Assembly (NCBI GenBank): GCA_963930775.1
Contig: OZ005697.1
Span: 4,548,292 to 4,612,291 of the forward strand
From: Cliona cf. orientalis
Lineage: Eukaryota; Porifera; Demospongiae; Clionaida; Clionaidae
Length of the DNA stretch: 64,000 nucleotides
Direction of reading: 5' to 3'
Shown: positions 11,401 through 24,600 of the stretch, one piece after another
Layout of the letters: every line of letters starts with the position of its first letter
Position numbering within the stretch: position 1 is the stretch's first letter
The notes under the pieces: generated by a model
What the model was told of the DNA's origin: nothing
The model's database searches: none
Seen by the model: the letters and a program-made list of their open reading frames with translations, nothing else
Program-made: the position numbers and the translations under genes

Positions 11401-14400
11401 GAACTTCTCCAAAGTTACTGCTACCAAGAACCGCATTTCCTAAAGTGTCATAAGAAACAATGCAGAGAACCAGATAAGGCACTGCACTATAATTATAATA
11501 ATATGTGTGAGTATATACAACCACAATATTTGAGTAAACAGTTTTAAGACCTTAATTATTGGGGTGCATGTGAGATGCATAATTGAATGCACCACAATGA
11601 AGGTCTTGCAACTAGTTTATTGGCACATGATCCCTTCTCATCATTATGATCACCCACAGCCCTCTGATAGCCAGCAATTTGCCTATAAAACTTTGGTTGC
11701 TAGGTGATGGCCAGCAAGTGTGCACGGATGACCTACACATGCTAGATCTCCTCGCAGAGAAGGGCAGGCTCAATAGGTGCCTAATACCGTGGAATATAAA
11801 TCGTGTAGTCCCAAAATCATGCATCATACACAGTATACATGTACATAACACAAACATCTATTCGGTCAACATGGGGTTGCAGTATTCTGGTTTGTTGCCC
11901 ATGTGTGCATTAAGCGAATTTTTACCCCGCGTGCGCGCATGCGCAGCAGGGGGTAAAGCAATCGGTTTGTCTGTCGTCTATCGTCCGTCGTCTGTCAGCA
12001 TGAGAATCGGCAAATCTCAACATCTAAGCAAAGGTAGGATCGATAAATGGGATAAAATAATGTAAGACAGCAAAAAAAACACCGTTTGTCTCGTTCTTAA
12101 TCCTAGGCAGTACCCAGGGAAGCTACAAATCGTGCAAATGTATCGATCACGCCTACATCGGACACGCCCACCTAGTACCTTGTGAAATCTATTGCGCATG
12201 CTCGAGCTTCATGCTTCTAGCACTAAATTAATGTCATTTGTGATCATGGATCTCAGAAGAGAACTAAAACATTCGTGAGTAGCAAGAGAAAGAATAGAAG
12301 CCTCTAAGAAGAGGCATGGCCATGGGTGATATTACCATGGCACGCGGGGTATGTGCTCTATGAGCTCTAGTTAACCCTCGGCGCATGCGCGAGGGTTACT
12401 GTAGTTGGTTTGTGTGTCTGTCTGTTACCACGCTAGCTGCTACATACCTCGTTTGCGAGTCCAATTTGCAGTGTTGTAAGGTTCCTTATGGCGTTCCAAA
12501 CCCATGATTTGTGTGGATTTCTCCGAAAACACTTTGTTTGTCAGTTTTGGCGTCATTTTCCGATTCTAAGCTTCTTGACTTTGCCAGCATGACTTAACGT
12601 ATAAACAGGTTGCGCACTATATACGGTATGTACGTCTATTAACCCTCAGCGCATGCGCGGCTGTATCAATCCCACTGGCTATATATAGTAGTATAGTACA
12701 GTCTGTCAAGCTAGACCCCTTTTTCTCCCGACGACCTTTACCTACTCCTTAAGCCTTAGAATTGAAAAGAATTAAGCCACTGTCATCCCACGCTAAGCTT
12801 CCTGTATTCTTTTGACTCTCTGGCTTGTATGCATGCATGGGATTAAAAATATATTACAGTGCTTGAACCTGGCAAGTGAGTTGCGATAATGTTATTGGAC
12901 ATGCAATATTTCTCAGTGTATACTTCAGTCTTCTAGCTAAGTCCCCAAGAATTGGAGGTTAGGCTACAGTGAGGGAAGTTGAGTTGATCTCTACACCAAA
13001 GTTAGTCTCGCAAGCCACACCCTTCAATCTCCGCACGTGACTACACCACAGTGTGGAGTTCGATACAACACACTATGGTTGTTGCTGCTATGAGCCGTTG
13101 CACCTTGAATAACATTGCTGTGCAAGTATAACATTAGCCTCATCCCTGTCTCGCCCCGGCCCCAGCCCTTTAGCTACCTCCTTTCCGCATGCAACTGTTG
13201 AAGCATTTAGCTAATGCCATGCAGCGCGCCGAGGGTTTTGTGCTCGAGAGAGCTCTAGTTAATTTGGTGATCTCTACCGAATTCACCAAATCTTCAAATT
13301 AAAAACCGCACCAAACTTTCCTACTATACGGTATAGTATATTCTGTGTGTATCCACGCCTGCACATGTGAGTGCATGTGTACATCTGTTTATAATGCACA
13401 CATGAGTTTTTATCAGTTATAGGATGTGTGTATCATTGGGTAGCCTCATGACGAAAAAGGATCATAGGCAAATAAATCAGTTACATGCACATACATTGTA
13501 ACATTATGTTGGGTGTACTTGGTGCACTTGACCATATGCACCTCATGTACCCCAACATTGTCATAATATTATCATACATGTAACTACTATATTATGTGTG
13601 TGCATTTGTCGTATCCATACCTGGTGATGGTACTAGTTGTGGCCTGGAATGTCCTGGAATTAAGTAAGTTATATGTGTATAAATCACCAATTTAAAATTA
13701 TTATCCATGCACCTACCGGAGCCACTTGTAGGCAGTGGAGCAGCTATAAACATGTCTCGTATGTATGCAGCCCATGCTGGTTTGTTGGCTTTGAGAAAAC
13801 TCTTGATGAGGTTACGGTAGGTGGCATCTCTATCCCACGCCTTCCTCCACTCCCTCATCATGGCCAGCCTAATGGGAGGCAATGTGGTACACACACTCAT
13901 GAACTACACTATAAAAACATTAACATAATACAGTGGTCCCCAATGCCAGAAAATGTTGTATAGTGCAGCCATAATATTGGAAAATATTACTGTGACTGAA
14001 GCTAAATGAGCACCGAGCAATGACAGACAAATGGCCACTCCTTGAAGAGATTAGTAGCCAGGGTGAAATAAGTTGTAGCCATTGGTGAATTTGGCGACTA
14101 CAATACATTGTATTTCTGCACTATCAGTGAAGTACAAGTAAGAGTTTGACACCACCAGTACTTGCACTAAGGGGGAGGGGGGATATTATGCACTCAGTAA
14201 TAATTTACTTTTTTGCGGTTATTAGGTAATTATGATGAAACCTATGGTGTAATCTATGAGGTAATTATGAGAAAATTCAGGGCCTCGATGGAGCCCTTCT
14301 GGGACTTGAACTTCAGTGAAATATGTAGAGTATCTTGTGCGTGTATCCAGCGAATACCTTACAAGCAGCGTGTTGCCTTCTCTGACGAGCAGTGACGGCC

Positions 14401-15982
14401 AAACTTCACGCGTTCTCTACGCTGACGTAATCCCATGAATATATATAGATAGCCCTGCGCTATATATAGCACGCACCATGAGCAGCGTGCAATCTAGCTG
14501 TACTGCGCTGATGAGTTCTTCTTAGCTTTGAAATTTTTCACTATCGAGGTCCAGAGACACTCAGATTCCCGATGATCCGAGGCTAGTCTGCGACTGAGGC
14601 GCCGGCATCGTATACTGTACAGTGAAGTGAACTCACTATATTGACGACCTTTACCATATACACCATTTCAACCATGCAGCTACTGAGTGTATGGTCAAGT
14701 TTTCATAGAAATGCAATTCCATTGTAATGAACATTTTGGTGGTATTCTTACATGTAATTAATGGCAAAATAATTTACACTGTGGATTAGTAGTCTAGGGA
14801 AAGGGCACCTGGCTATGCATATACAAACAGAAAGCCCCCGTGTCATGCAGCTACCAATTTACTCTTTCCACTGGACAAGTGATCAGTGAAGCAAAATACA
14901 TCCACTTTTATCACAACTCATTCACTTTTTAGACAATAATATTAATTTTGTTGGCCATCACACAATGTGGCAAATTGCCGGATACCAGAATGGTATGGGG
15001 TAGGCTAACACACTAGCCTCGAGATCTTAATTGGGATGCACGAAATGCATGTCGAATGACCTTAACTGGGGTGTATTTGACCCTGTATTTTGTGTATCCC
15101 AATTAAAGCTTTGCAACTACAGTGGAACCCCACTTAACGGACACTCCTCAACAGTGGACACCTGCGATATAACGGACAATTCTAAATGTCCGGATTGTAT
15201 TTCCATAGCCTTCAAACCCCCTCAACAGTAGACACCCCGCTATTCCGTATAACGGACACTTATTTTGGTCCCGTTCGAGCCTGCGCAATAGTGAACAACC
15301 TCGCATAACGGACAGTTAGGCCACACCCACCATCAAAATCAGTCGGTGTCAGCGACCAGTAACTACAATAAATCCTAAAATTGATGTTTCATATTCTTGC
15401 TTAGGAGCTGTCAGTTGACAGATCTCTCATCAATACGGTCTTTTTCGTCGTCCACAGTAGTGCTTTATCATAGCTGGCAGCGATTGTAGGAGGGGCGTGG
15501 TCAACCACTAACCCCTGAGCTAAGGACACCTCGCTATAGCGGACAAAATGTTTGGTTCCAATGGTGTCCGCTTTAGAGGGGTTCCACTGTATAACTTACT
15601 TCATTCCCATTTTAATTATAGGTGAGGAATTTTGCTGACAATTTGGAACTATTTCAGGTACTACCGTATATATATACTACTATAATAATGTATGTATTAA
15701 ATAATCAAGTGCCAATATTACCGGTATATTACAACAATGGCATTACTTTTGGTTGTCAAAAGTGCTGTAGCGACTCTTGATAGTCTCCTGTGTCATAGAT
15801 CCCAGCTCAAGAGAAAGGGCCACCTCTCCCTCCCAACTGTCAATCACCTTAGCAATCTTTAACAAATCATCTTCCTTCAAACTCCCATCACGATACTTTT
15901 CACCGAAATCAACGATCATATCCAGCTTGTACCTGTTCTCGGGAGGAACAGCATTGATGTAATCATCCACATGGAGAGACAT
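4761..15982 (-). CDS. Death domain - death domain - astacin-type zinc metalloprotease - beta-rich C-terminus
   Basis: Twelve exons in consistent phase: 15747-15982, 13717-13868, 13621-13653, 11155-11439, 10179-10672, 9589-9892, 8582-8909, 7758-7941, 7495-7549, 6867-7327, 5584-5620, 4761-5479. About 1,095 aa. Residues 30-125 are a death domain split over exons 1-2 (DSWEGEVALSLEL; REWRKAWDRDATYRNLI). Residues 145-230 are a second death domain (FGIALGLLPGDINPIVQ). Residues 236-400 are Pro/Gln/Ser-rich. Residues 430-615 are a metzincin with HEFGHILGLTHEHQR (ligands H544, H548, H554; base E545) and Met-turn SIMHYW, matching astacin HExxHxxGxxHExxR. Residues 690-844 hold a CTCSQTPDVH...KEHLIWF module that I associate with sponge death-domain proteins. 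The tail is beta-rich (see 4761-5479). No signal peptide or membrane segment, so an intracellular protease is inferred. Exons 1-10 are strong; joining exons 11-12 rests on phase and splice sites only. Confidence 0.75.
5621..6866. other. Long intron of the death-domain/astacin gene with decayed repeats
   Basis: No further exon needed for the model. A stretch at 6100-6240 weakly echoes, on the minus strand, the SVAGY segment of the neighbouring exon and may be a decayed partial duplicate. An alternative gene end exists: reading straight through the donor at 6865-6866 meets a stop at 6837. Confidence 0.4.
9066..9523 (+). mobile_element. HINE/DINE-1-like element, copy 1 (intron of death-domain/astacin gene)
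   Basis: Begins TTACCCGCGCGCATGCGC and carries a GTC/GTT microsatellite (9105-9140). Near the end it has the subterminal inverted partner GTGCGCGCGGGGTA, then the hairpin CTCTACAGAG and the terminus CTCTAGTT. The same architecture recurs at 11.9, 12.4, 24.8, 31.2 and 43.7 kb. Non-coding. Assignment to Helentron-associated elements is by structure only. Confidence 0.6.
11921..12372 (+). mobile_element. HINE/DINE-1-like element, copy 2
   Basis: Starts TTTACCCCGCGTGCGCGCAT with a GTCTGTCGTC microsatellite after it. The end has the matching subterminal repeat GGCACGCGGGGTATG and terminus GAGCTCTAGTT. It lies in the large intron between 11439 and 13621 and directly abuts copy 3. Confidence 0.6.
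12371..13260 (+). mobile_element. HINE/DINE-1-like element, copy 3 (longer subfamily)
   Basis: Starts with the near-perfect palindrome AACCCTCGGCGCATGCGC followed by GAGGGTT, then a GTGTGTCTGTCTGT microsatellite. It ends with the inverted partner GCGCGCCGAGGGTTTTG, then GAGAGAGCTCTAGTT. A degraded second subfamily start at 12643 (AACCCTCAGCGCATGCGCGG) suggests nesting. Confidence 0.55.
13470..13570. repeat. Short palindromic element around a microsatellite-like core
   Basis: GTAACATTATGTTGGGTGTA at 13498 is mirrored by TACCCCAACATTGTCATAAT near 13549, with GGTGCACTTGACCATATGCACC at the centre. A small foldback of about 90 bp, non-coding, just 5' of exon 3 of the death-domain gene. Confidence 0.5.
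14205..14660 (+). repeat. Dispersed repeat (second copy in the cofilin intron at 33888)
   Basis: Shares the opening TTTTTGCGGTTATTAGGTAA, the middle ATCCAGCGAATAC, AACTTCACGCGTTCT and TATATATAGCA with 33888-34215. Lies in the first intron of the death-domain/astacin gene. It ends near GACGACCTTTACC, a phrase also present at 18359 and 45568. No coding capacity; superfamily unknown. Confidence 0.6.
15120..15589. mobile_element. pogo/Tigger-like MITE, 470 bp
   Basis: Ends CAGTGGAACCCCACTTAACG and CTTTAGAGGGGTTCCACTG are inverted repeats, with TA on both sides. The interior repeats GGACAC/AACGGAC units. A second copy in inverted orientation lies at 38050-38439. Termini of the CAGTGGAACC type with TA duplication are typical of pogo/Tigger-derived MITEs in animals. 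Confidence 0.8.
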
Positions 15983-18681
15983 CTTCGAGCCAATTTAATC
16001 ATGAAAAGCCAACACTGCAGTGAATAATGGAGGAAGGGCTTATTTAATTTAATTACACAATAGCCTATTCATATTAAACATGCATTAGGTTGTCCGATAG
16101 TTTAAAGTGACTACATAATAGTTAGACACTGCATGAGGACAAGGGATCTACGGTATTAGCATCCCGATGGCCCCACGCTGCGATATCCGAGCGTAGTGAA
16201 GGTGTTACCAAGGAGGGATGCTAAATACTGTGGATCCCATTGGCCGAGGTGATCTAAGTTATTTAGAGTTTTATATCTGTTGCTATAGTGGTACAGCTAT
16301 TTGCTTTGGAGTTCTCATAATACCATCGACCCTATTGGCCAAAATTTACAAGTAACTAAGTAAAACCTACAAGTAACTAAGCTACTTAAGTTACCTCCTA
16401 TTGACCAATTAGATTACAGGAAAGTGGCAGTAAAGTAATTCTAATAATTTTCACATGTCTACTGATTTAATTTTAACGGTTGATTAATTATGTAGGAAAT
16501 CTGTAGGAATAATTTTCTACACATTTCGTTCAAATTTCATCCTAAACTGCCAGGAAAGTGTGAGGAAATGTGATGTTTTAGTAAGCAGGACATGTAGGCA
16601 ACCTCATCTTTTGGTATACAAACAGCAAAGTGTTAGGAATATCACAGATCAATGTACATGTGTACCAGCAAATAACTGATAATATCTATGAGCATAAACC
16701 ACAAGTGGACCAAAAATCCGATCAATTCTCAGCATCATTAATTTTAGCACTCACACAACAAAATATCTATAAGCAGTGATTAATACCTAAGTGTGTAGCT
16801 TACAGGAGGGAGTGCATGTGATCTCAATGCAATGTAGGAATGTAGGCTAAGCCTTGTGTATTTTTACTCCAGAATGCCCTGTGTTTTATATAGAAGGGCA
16901 CTAGCTTATCATGACATTCCCCTGCTAACCCACAATACACTACCACATGTCATATATGGCAGTGGGTTGATATGGACATTCACATGGATGGGGATCCCCA
17001 ACTCTATGTGTGTCAGTTGTGATGATCATGCCACTTGCAGGTACCTGTCCACATTATTATGCTAATCTTGATACTGCTTTTCAGAAATCCAACACCAATT
17101 ATGTCCAATTGAAGCACTTAATATCGATTTGGGGACTTAAAGCACATCTAGATCTAGCGTTGAAACATTGGTGGGTGCAGTATATACATGGCTTGCGGTC
17201 ATGATAGTGATCGATAATGCTAGCACTTTCATGATGTCAAAATCAATAACAGTTTATGGTTCACATCAAATGTTACGTATATATATCGTGTTATGATCAT
17301 ACAGAGTTTGGTGCTTTTTGCACGCCACAGATTGTGCTGTGCTACAATATTCAATTCCATACTGGAAACCTCGTTACCCCGTGCACATACACAGCAAGGG
17401 GTAAAGCAATCGTCTTGTCCTTTGCCTGTCTTTGGCTTGAAATTGCCAGATCTGGCACACTGAATCCATTAAAAATTGTGCTTCGAATCAACTGATAAGG
17501 CCCACAAGTGTAGCAAATTATTGTTGGCCACACCTATCAACTGCATGCACCCCTATTTGCTTTCTGTTCATGTGTGTAACATGTAGGCATGGTCGTCAAC
17601 AAAGCACCTATGTACTGCACCGTAGTCTTGCAAGCCAACCTAGCTTTAATTAGGTAGGACAGCAGATATTATGTGCAACAAATCACAAAAATTTGTCGTC
17701 CAACATTCAGTATACAAGCACTACTTGTCTTCCATCAAACTTGAACATCTTTCCTGTCAAACTTGGGGATCGAGGCACACTAACTACCCAAAGCACGTAT
17801 AGTCTACGTTTCGAGATTCATGCCACTCGCATGTAGACTCCCACTCGAGACTGTGTAGCTGAGCAACTAGGGCTCTTGATTCTTGCCAGTCTTTAGTCCA
17901 TTTATATCATTTATATTATTATGCATGACCGATCTGAAAACCACCACTCACCTTCTACAAATAGCTAGAGGCCTCGCAGGCTGAATTTCAAGATAGGAAG
18001 CCCAATTGCAAGAATACTGAGCCTAGCCAGAGAGTGCAGCCCCAGTCTCTCGGCACCTCCCTTCTACCATCATGGACACTTTATTATGTGGTACGTAATA
18101 ATATTCACGGGGAGGCAGTGCGCACGCGCAATGGCAACCATGCGCTTACGGGGAACTCCCTGCTGCACTGTTCAGTGCCACAACGCGATACACAAAAGTG
18201 CTTACTAAACGGCACCTATAGAAGATCTAAATTAAAGCTAGGAATCAGTTTATATTGTAGACAAGGTAGTTACTATCTATGACTGTCAGCAACCGCGCGA
18301 TTCAACAATTAACGGGCGATCATTTTTTGTGGGTGCGTACGCTGTGTACCCACTGTGGTGACGACCTTTACCACATACACCACTTCCACTATGCAGCTAC
18401 TGGGACGTGGTCATTGTAGAACTGAGTAATAGATCGTTAAATTTTTTAATTTATGGTGGGTTTAACAATACTAAAATATAGGAACTTGATCATGGCTGTC
18501 TAACACATCAAATCAACACTAGCACACAGCCAAGACACTAAAAGGGGGCTGGGCACGAGACTATCAAGACACTAGTACAAAAATATAATATTTATATTAT
18601 AGACAAGTCCACGATATGCATATCTTTATATAATATTATACTGAAAAAGCAAAATAGTATCATACGAAGGCAAAAAATTAA
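15983..18681. other. Intergenic spacer between death-domain/astacin 5' end and TRPA 3' end
   Basis: No gene recognised. It holds a repeat at 16110-16440 (twin at 27860-28200) and a partial HINE-like start at 17373 (TTACCCCGTGCACATACACA then AAGGGGTAAAGCAATCG). Another repeat end, GACGACCTTTACCACATACA, lies at 18361. The first 200 bp next to 15982 is the likely promoter of the death-domain gene, but no core motif stands out. Confidence 0.5.
16110..16440 (+). repeat. Dispersed repeat, copy A of a pair flanking most of the TRPA gene
   Basis: The block from GACAAGGGATCTACGGTATT to TTGACCAATTAGATTACAGG is repeated in the same orientation at 27860-28200, with an estimated 85-90% match by eye. Both contain GTGTTACCAAG/GTGTTACTAAG, CTGTGGATCCCATTGGCC and CTCATAATACCAT. 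No ORF. The left edge has GTTAGACACTG, also seen at the hairpin MITE near 62826. Confidence 0.7.
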
Positions 18682-21600
18682 TCATCTTGCTGCTTTTGTT
18701 AGTTCCAATTCCTTTTTAATCTCCTTACATTCAGTAGATAGTTCATTCAACCTCTTCATGAGTATTGTGTTCTGCTGGTTCATCAACTCAAGAATCTGCT
18801 CCACTTCAGCATGCTTCTGTGTGTGGTATAAAATTTGGTAAATATTGTGATCACACCCATAAAAGTGTTACAGTACAGTAACTATAATCATGTGTTTGTA
18901 TCTACCTGTTGGTCAGCATGATCACCAATCAGTTTTTCAGCATTTTCATACTGAAGGTCTCCCCAGACATATCGACGAAGCTTCTCTGTTGTTGTGAACT
19001 TGTGATTAATCTTCACAGTTTTATCTCTTTTAATAAGGAACACTTTTAAGCACTTTCTCAGAAACAGCAGAAACACCCGACTGAAAACCTGGTCCTCCAG
19101 ATCAAGAATCAGCTTAACCTGATGAATTGTTCCATTTCAAAAGCTCTTTTCATGCCATATCATCATCAACTCACTTTTAAGATTCTCCTCTGTAGAGATG
19201 CAGCTTTTTGAATTCCACTGATGTCATCAACTGCCAGGCCAATCTAAGTGCAAAAATTAATCACTAATGGAGTGACAACAAAGAGCAATGAAATAAAGTA
19301 CAACGCACGGAGTTACATAAAAAATTATCACAATTATTAATGTGTTGGAGAATATCATAATATGAACCTACCAACAGATTTATAAGCAAGATTGGCATTA
19401 GAATCAGAAACAAAATCCATAGAATGTAGACTATTCCAAACTCTTGTTGAGGAATATTGTCATCGGTCAAGCCTCCTGCTCCAGCTGTTGACGTCATCAC
19501 ATCAATGATGAAAATAATGAACTGTACAAGACAGCACAAACGTATATAAAAATAATGTATGTAACAGTTGCGGTATAATATTACAGCTTAATAATTATTA
19601 CACATCCTGTTTATTGTATGGCCCAATATCAACAAGCTGACCAAGAAAATCATTAGTTCACATATCATCTCTCCTGCAAGACGTGTGAAGGCAACACTAG
19701 CAGCTACCTGTATGACTATGACTCATTAATCTAGCAGCATAGAAAATTATTAAATATATATATTGTACAGGGCACTACATTATAGGTTTCCATGGGCTTT
19801 GCTGTTGTAGTTTGTCATGGTTTATGGTTGTAGCTATAGTGTCATGACTGCTGTTCAATGAAATGTTCATGCACCAGCCACAGATACAGCCACTTGTATT
19901 TCGAGGTTAAATCATTTCTACTGACCTTCTGTAATGGATCTGGATAGATAGCCATAATTTGCACTATTAGCATTAAACATTACCTTCACACTGCGAGTTT
20001 CAAACAGCATGTAGAACGACAGACTGAATGATAGCACCAAGAGCAAAGCCAACAGAGTCAGCTTAAGGAATGTCACAAGAATGGTTGTGAACATGAGAAC
20101 ATACACTCCAGTTAAGTGCAGCTTCTGAAAAAATACAATGAGTACAATCCATGCGAGAAATACGGCTACTGCACCAGACTGCCACTGCCACTCTTGAGGG
20201 CACCAGCATGGAGCATGGAACAGCCATACAAAGAAGAATGTGGATATGTATAAAGTAATCTCCATCCAATTGATCCAGTTCAAGAAGTAATGATAAGTTT
20301 GCTTCAAAAATTGAAATAACTCCACAACCAGTCTCCCGACAGTGAGTAGAATGAGAATTGCAGCACACAGTGGAATGAAGTAGTATGCTGCAGTGCTAAG
20401 ACCTATAGCGACATACACACATACACACAATGTCTGTACATTATTGTAAGTTTGCTCAGTTTATGGTGTAAAAAGTAGCATGATAAAATTAATATTATTA
20501 TTATAGTGGATATACATGCATGCATTACCAACCTCAGCCATGCAGATCAATAATAATTATGTAGCCACGCACCCAAATATCCCAAGCCTGCATTCTCTAT
20601 TAGATTTATGGGAGTATGAAGCAGATTTACCATTCCGAGATGGATAGCATACGTAACATAACACTGCATTGCCACCACTAATCTAATGTATCAGACTAAC
20701 AGGTGGCAGAAAATTTCCGCCATATTCTTCAGCTTAATGCTACTCAGAAAGTGCTCAGATATTTGACAATGATAGTTAAGAACGTGCTTCATGAAAAGGA
20801 AGGACACATTATATGCTGCTATAGAAGTACAATGTATACTCTCAGTATCCAAAACTCATCTCAGTGGTCAATGATTAATGCATAGCTATTGTACACTATC
20901 ACATAATACAATGGTCGACAATTGGTCAAATTATTATACCACTTTTGCATGAAGTATCACTTGAAGACTCTTCGTAATAGCTGATTGGGTAAAAATAAAA
21001 AAAACCTCGACACATAAAACTGAACAAAGTTTATGAGAGTCACCAATAAACTAGGCATTATTATAGGGGTGGAGGATGGACTGAAACACAATTAGCCATT
21101 CCCTTTCATTAATTCCATGAAAATATTGCTATGGCAACCTCACATTCAAAGCAGAAGAGAGATTTATGTACTCTAACTCTAAGATTGATAGACACCAGAA
21201 TCTGATATAGTTTGGCCTACTAAAAATTAAAATTATAACAGCGTATACTGGTACTACTAGGCTCTGTATCACACATACTCACCTTTGCAAACATCAGGTC
21301 CATTAATTTGTATATCTATTGAATCTAGCGTTCCATTTGCAACAGCTCTACCTATGATAATATGGTATCATAAAAAAATTTCTTACTATTATTACGAAGC
21401 ATGCAGCTTACAAGTGTCATCACTTGGAAAGAGTACTAGCAGGGAAAATGTTGTAAGGAAGAACAAGTAGAGCAGGTACAGGCCAAGGTTAAGAAAATAC
21501 ACCCAGCGAGCATACTTGTACCACTTGTAACTCAATACACTGTTGACCAGAGGATGTTTCAGTAAATTTTCTCCGTCGTTTTCAACCTACAGGAAGGTAG

Positions 21601-24600
21601 ACTAAGTGTAGATAAGAGATCTTTGCCACATTATAGCAAGCCCATCACTTTATAATTAAGCACTAAATTCCAAAAACCCTCGATACGCTGTAATACCTAT
21701 AGCCTTGTTAGTCTTATATTATATATGTATACATGTGCTAGCTAAGCCAGCAATACTATATGCCCAGGTCTAGAATACACCTGGGCTACTTAGTATTCAT
21801 GGACACTATTAAGCACAACGTGCTGAAAGTTCACATGCACACAACCAGATTTGGGGGGTGCAGTACAACTTTCATAAGCTCCACATCCACTCACCATAAT
21901 GGCTAGAGGGTGCTTGTCCTTGCGAGTAGCTTGTGCAGGCATTCCAGGATCAGAAACATCAGCATTCTGATTGTTTAGTTCAAACACAACCTCCTGTTCA
22001 CCACTCCTCCTATTGGCATACATGTATAGATCAAAATAATAGCTATTCTTTAAAGCTGCTCGGATTCTCTGAGCCACGGACTGAAAACTCGAGTGGTCAC
22101 AAACCACAATAATTATTTATATTCACATCTGTCTACTACTCTTTGCCATAGCCTACAGAGTAATAATATTACTATCAAAGTGAAACCTTTAATTTACTTG
22201 ATAATACATTATCTAGCTTATAGGTGAAGCCATTGCTAAGTAGGGCTCTCCTCAACTGAAGAAGCAGCTCTCATTATAGAAGATAAAGTTGTAGACCTTG
22301 GCGTTCCTTTCAAACGCTTTGCAAACCCAAATTAGATAAATTTTAATTATATATAGCATTATAGATTTGCCCACTTCCAAATATTGGATCACCTACATAA
22401 TAATATTATTATTATTCTTGTTGGTATCAGTGTGAAGGTTAATATTATATATAGACTTCCAGTGGTTTTAGTACACATGTACATTGTGTACCTTCAGGCC
22501 ATAATTTCTCATCTATATAACTCTACGGTAAAGCTTATCCATTTTAAGAATTTCATAGAATTCACTGTGTGTGGATTTTGGCAGATCTCTACAGTCACTT
22601 AATCATAAACTCGATGCTTACCTTTGAATCTTCTTGACACTCTGCATGTCTTCAAAAAACTCATAATTCATGGTCACCACATAATCTGTTTCAGTAGAGC
22701 GGAAGTGTCCCAGGTACTGTTGATTAGCAGCAGTTACACAGCGGTTAAGAACTTCTTCAGCAACATCTAGAATATAAAATGATAATAATAATTATTCAAA
22801 GGTTCACTAAGTCATCTGTTGACGATCAATCTTAATTGTAGCATGATTATTATTGATGAAATCCGATTGGACTAACTTGGCATTTTTCGTATCAGCATTC
22901 TGAAGGGAGTGGTCACCACGTTCTCAAATTCACGGTATCCAATGGATTGGTGCCTAAGAGCTGCCTTCCAATCAGTAGGGTGCTGTACAATTTCCATGGC
23001 TATTGCACTATTACAACAAATAATTATTATAAGAATGACCATTACTCAACTCAAGTGATATAAGGAACATCCAGGCTGACATAATGACACTATTATGCTG
23101 CTTTAGGCAAATATCTTAGTGAAACGGTTTCATGGCCACCATCTTTAACTCATAATGTCATACACAATGTAATACATGCAAGTTGCAATTGAAGCCTACC
23201 ATAACGTTACTGCGCAGTCAATGGTTGGTGATATCCAGTCTATTCTATAGTTAGTTGAGGCCCTTAGAATACCTGTTTTCCGTTTCAATGGCGACATCCA
23301 AAGAGTTGAATAGCTGGCTGGCTTCACGGTTGCTGGTTAGTGCTTCCTTCTGTATCAGGACTCTCACAACGTCAATGTGTCCCGCTTCACACGCCATAAA
23401 CAAGGGAGTTCTCAATCGTGTGTCGTCTTCTGATTCCTTAGCTAGATAATCAATTGTGGCACCACGTTCTATCAGTAGCTCCACAATCTTTGCTGATCCA
23501 CTGAAAGCGGCATAGTGCACTGGAGTAGCTCCCTTCTCATTCCTGGTTGAAATGCAGACATAATTATGGTGCTGCTATTGGATTCACCACATGCAGTGAG
23601 ATCTATTTGTACTTGGATCAATGCTTATACTTCAGTTTAGTGTGGATCTTTGGTAATTTACTTATACCCCCATGAGTGAATTGTATAGTTTTAATTACTA
23701 GATGAGCAAATTTTAAATAACATGTAGGTATAGTCACCTACATGGCCACACAAAAATCCTGGATTTTGGAAAGCGATCCTCACCTTATATAATATGTGTA
23801 TGCAGCTTTAATGTTCATGTGTAGAAACTTTCTTAAATACCTTGCATCCACATTGGCACCATGCTTAATAAGCTCCTCAGCTATATCGTAGTGCCCTTCA
23901 AAACATGCATGGTGCAATGGAGTGTCTGCACTTTTATCAACATCTTCAACTGCATTTGAGCCACTTTGATGTCGGATGATTACACAAAGCACCCTAGAGA
24001 GAGTGATATAATATAATGTACTAAAACATCTCTCATGATACACAAAAATAGCTGGCATATAAGCCAAAATAAACTTTAAACGGTACAATTGTAGGTATAG
24101 CTATGAAGAGTTGGGTAAGAAATTATACAATAATCAATGCATGACCTAATATTAGCTGTTGTCAGAAAGACCTGCAATTGAGAGTATCTGTTTACAACAC
24201 AATTATAGATATGGACATGTAGCATGGACACAAAATTCTAACATACATATAGCATTGGTTTTCATACACTAGCAGCCATCGATTTCCTTGTACTATGAGT
24301 TCAGCTGGAATACTTAATAGCTTCTTATAGCAGACTAGCAACAATTATCACACATATCAGTCCATAGTGTTCTCGCCAGTAAGTCACAACCCAATATGCC
24401 TTCACCCTGTATGCCTATAAATAAAACCCTCTAGTCATGCTTTAATTTATTCTAGGACGAGTCAGGACTGATTGTTGGTATTCTACAATAGGCAGTCAAT
24501 CGAGCCAATAAACACTCTACCAGCTACAACGTATATTATGTAATAAGCACCTGCTTGGACTGTCTTAAGTATTTTAGATTTACTTTCTATGTGTTTACAA

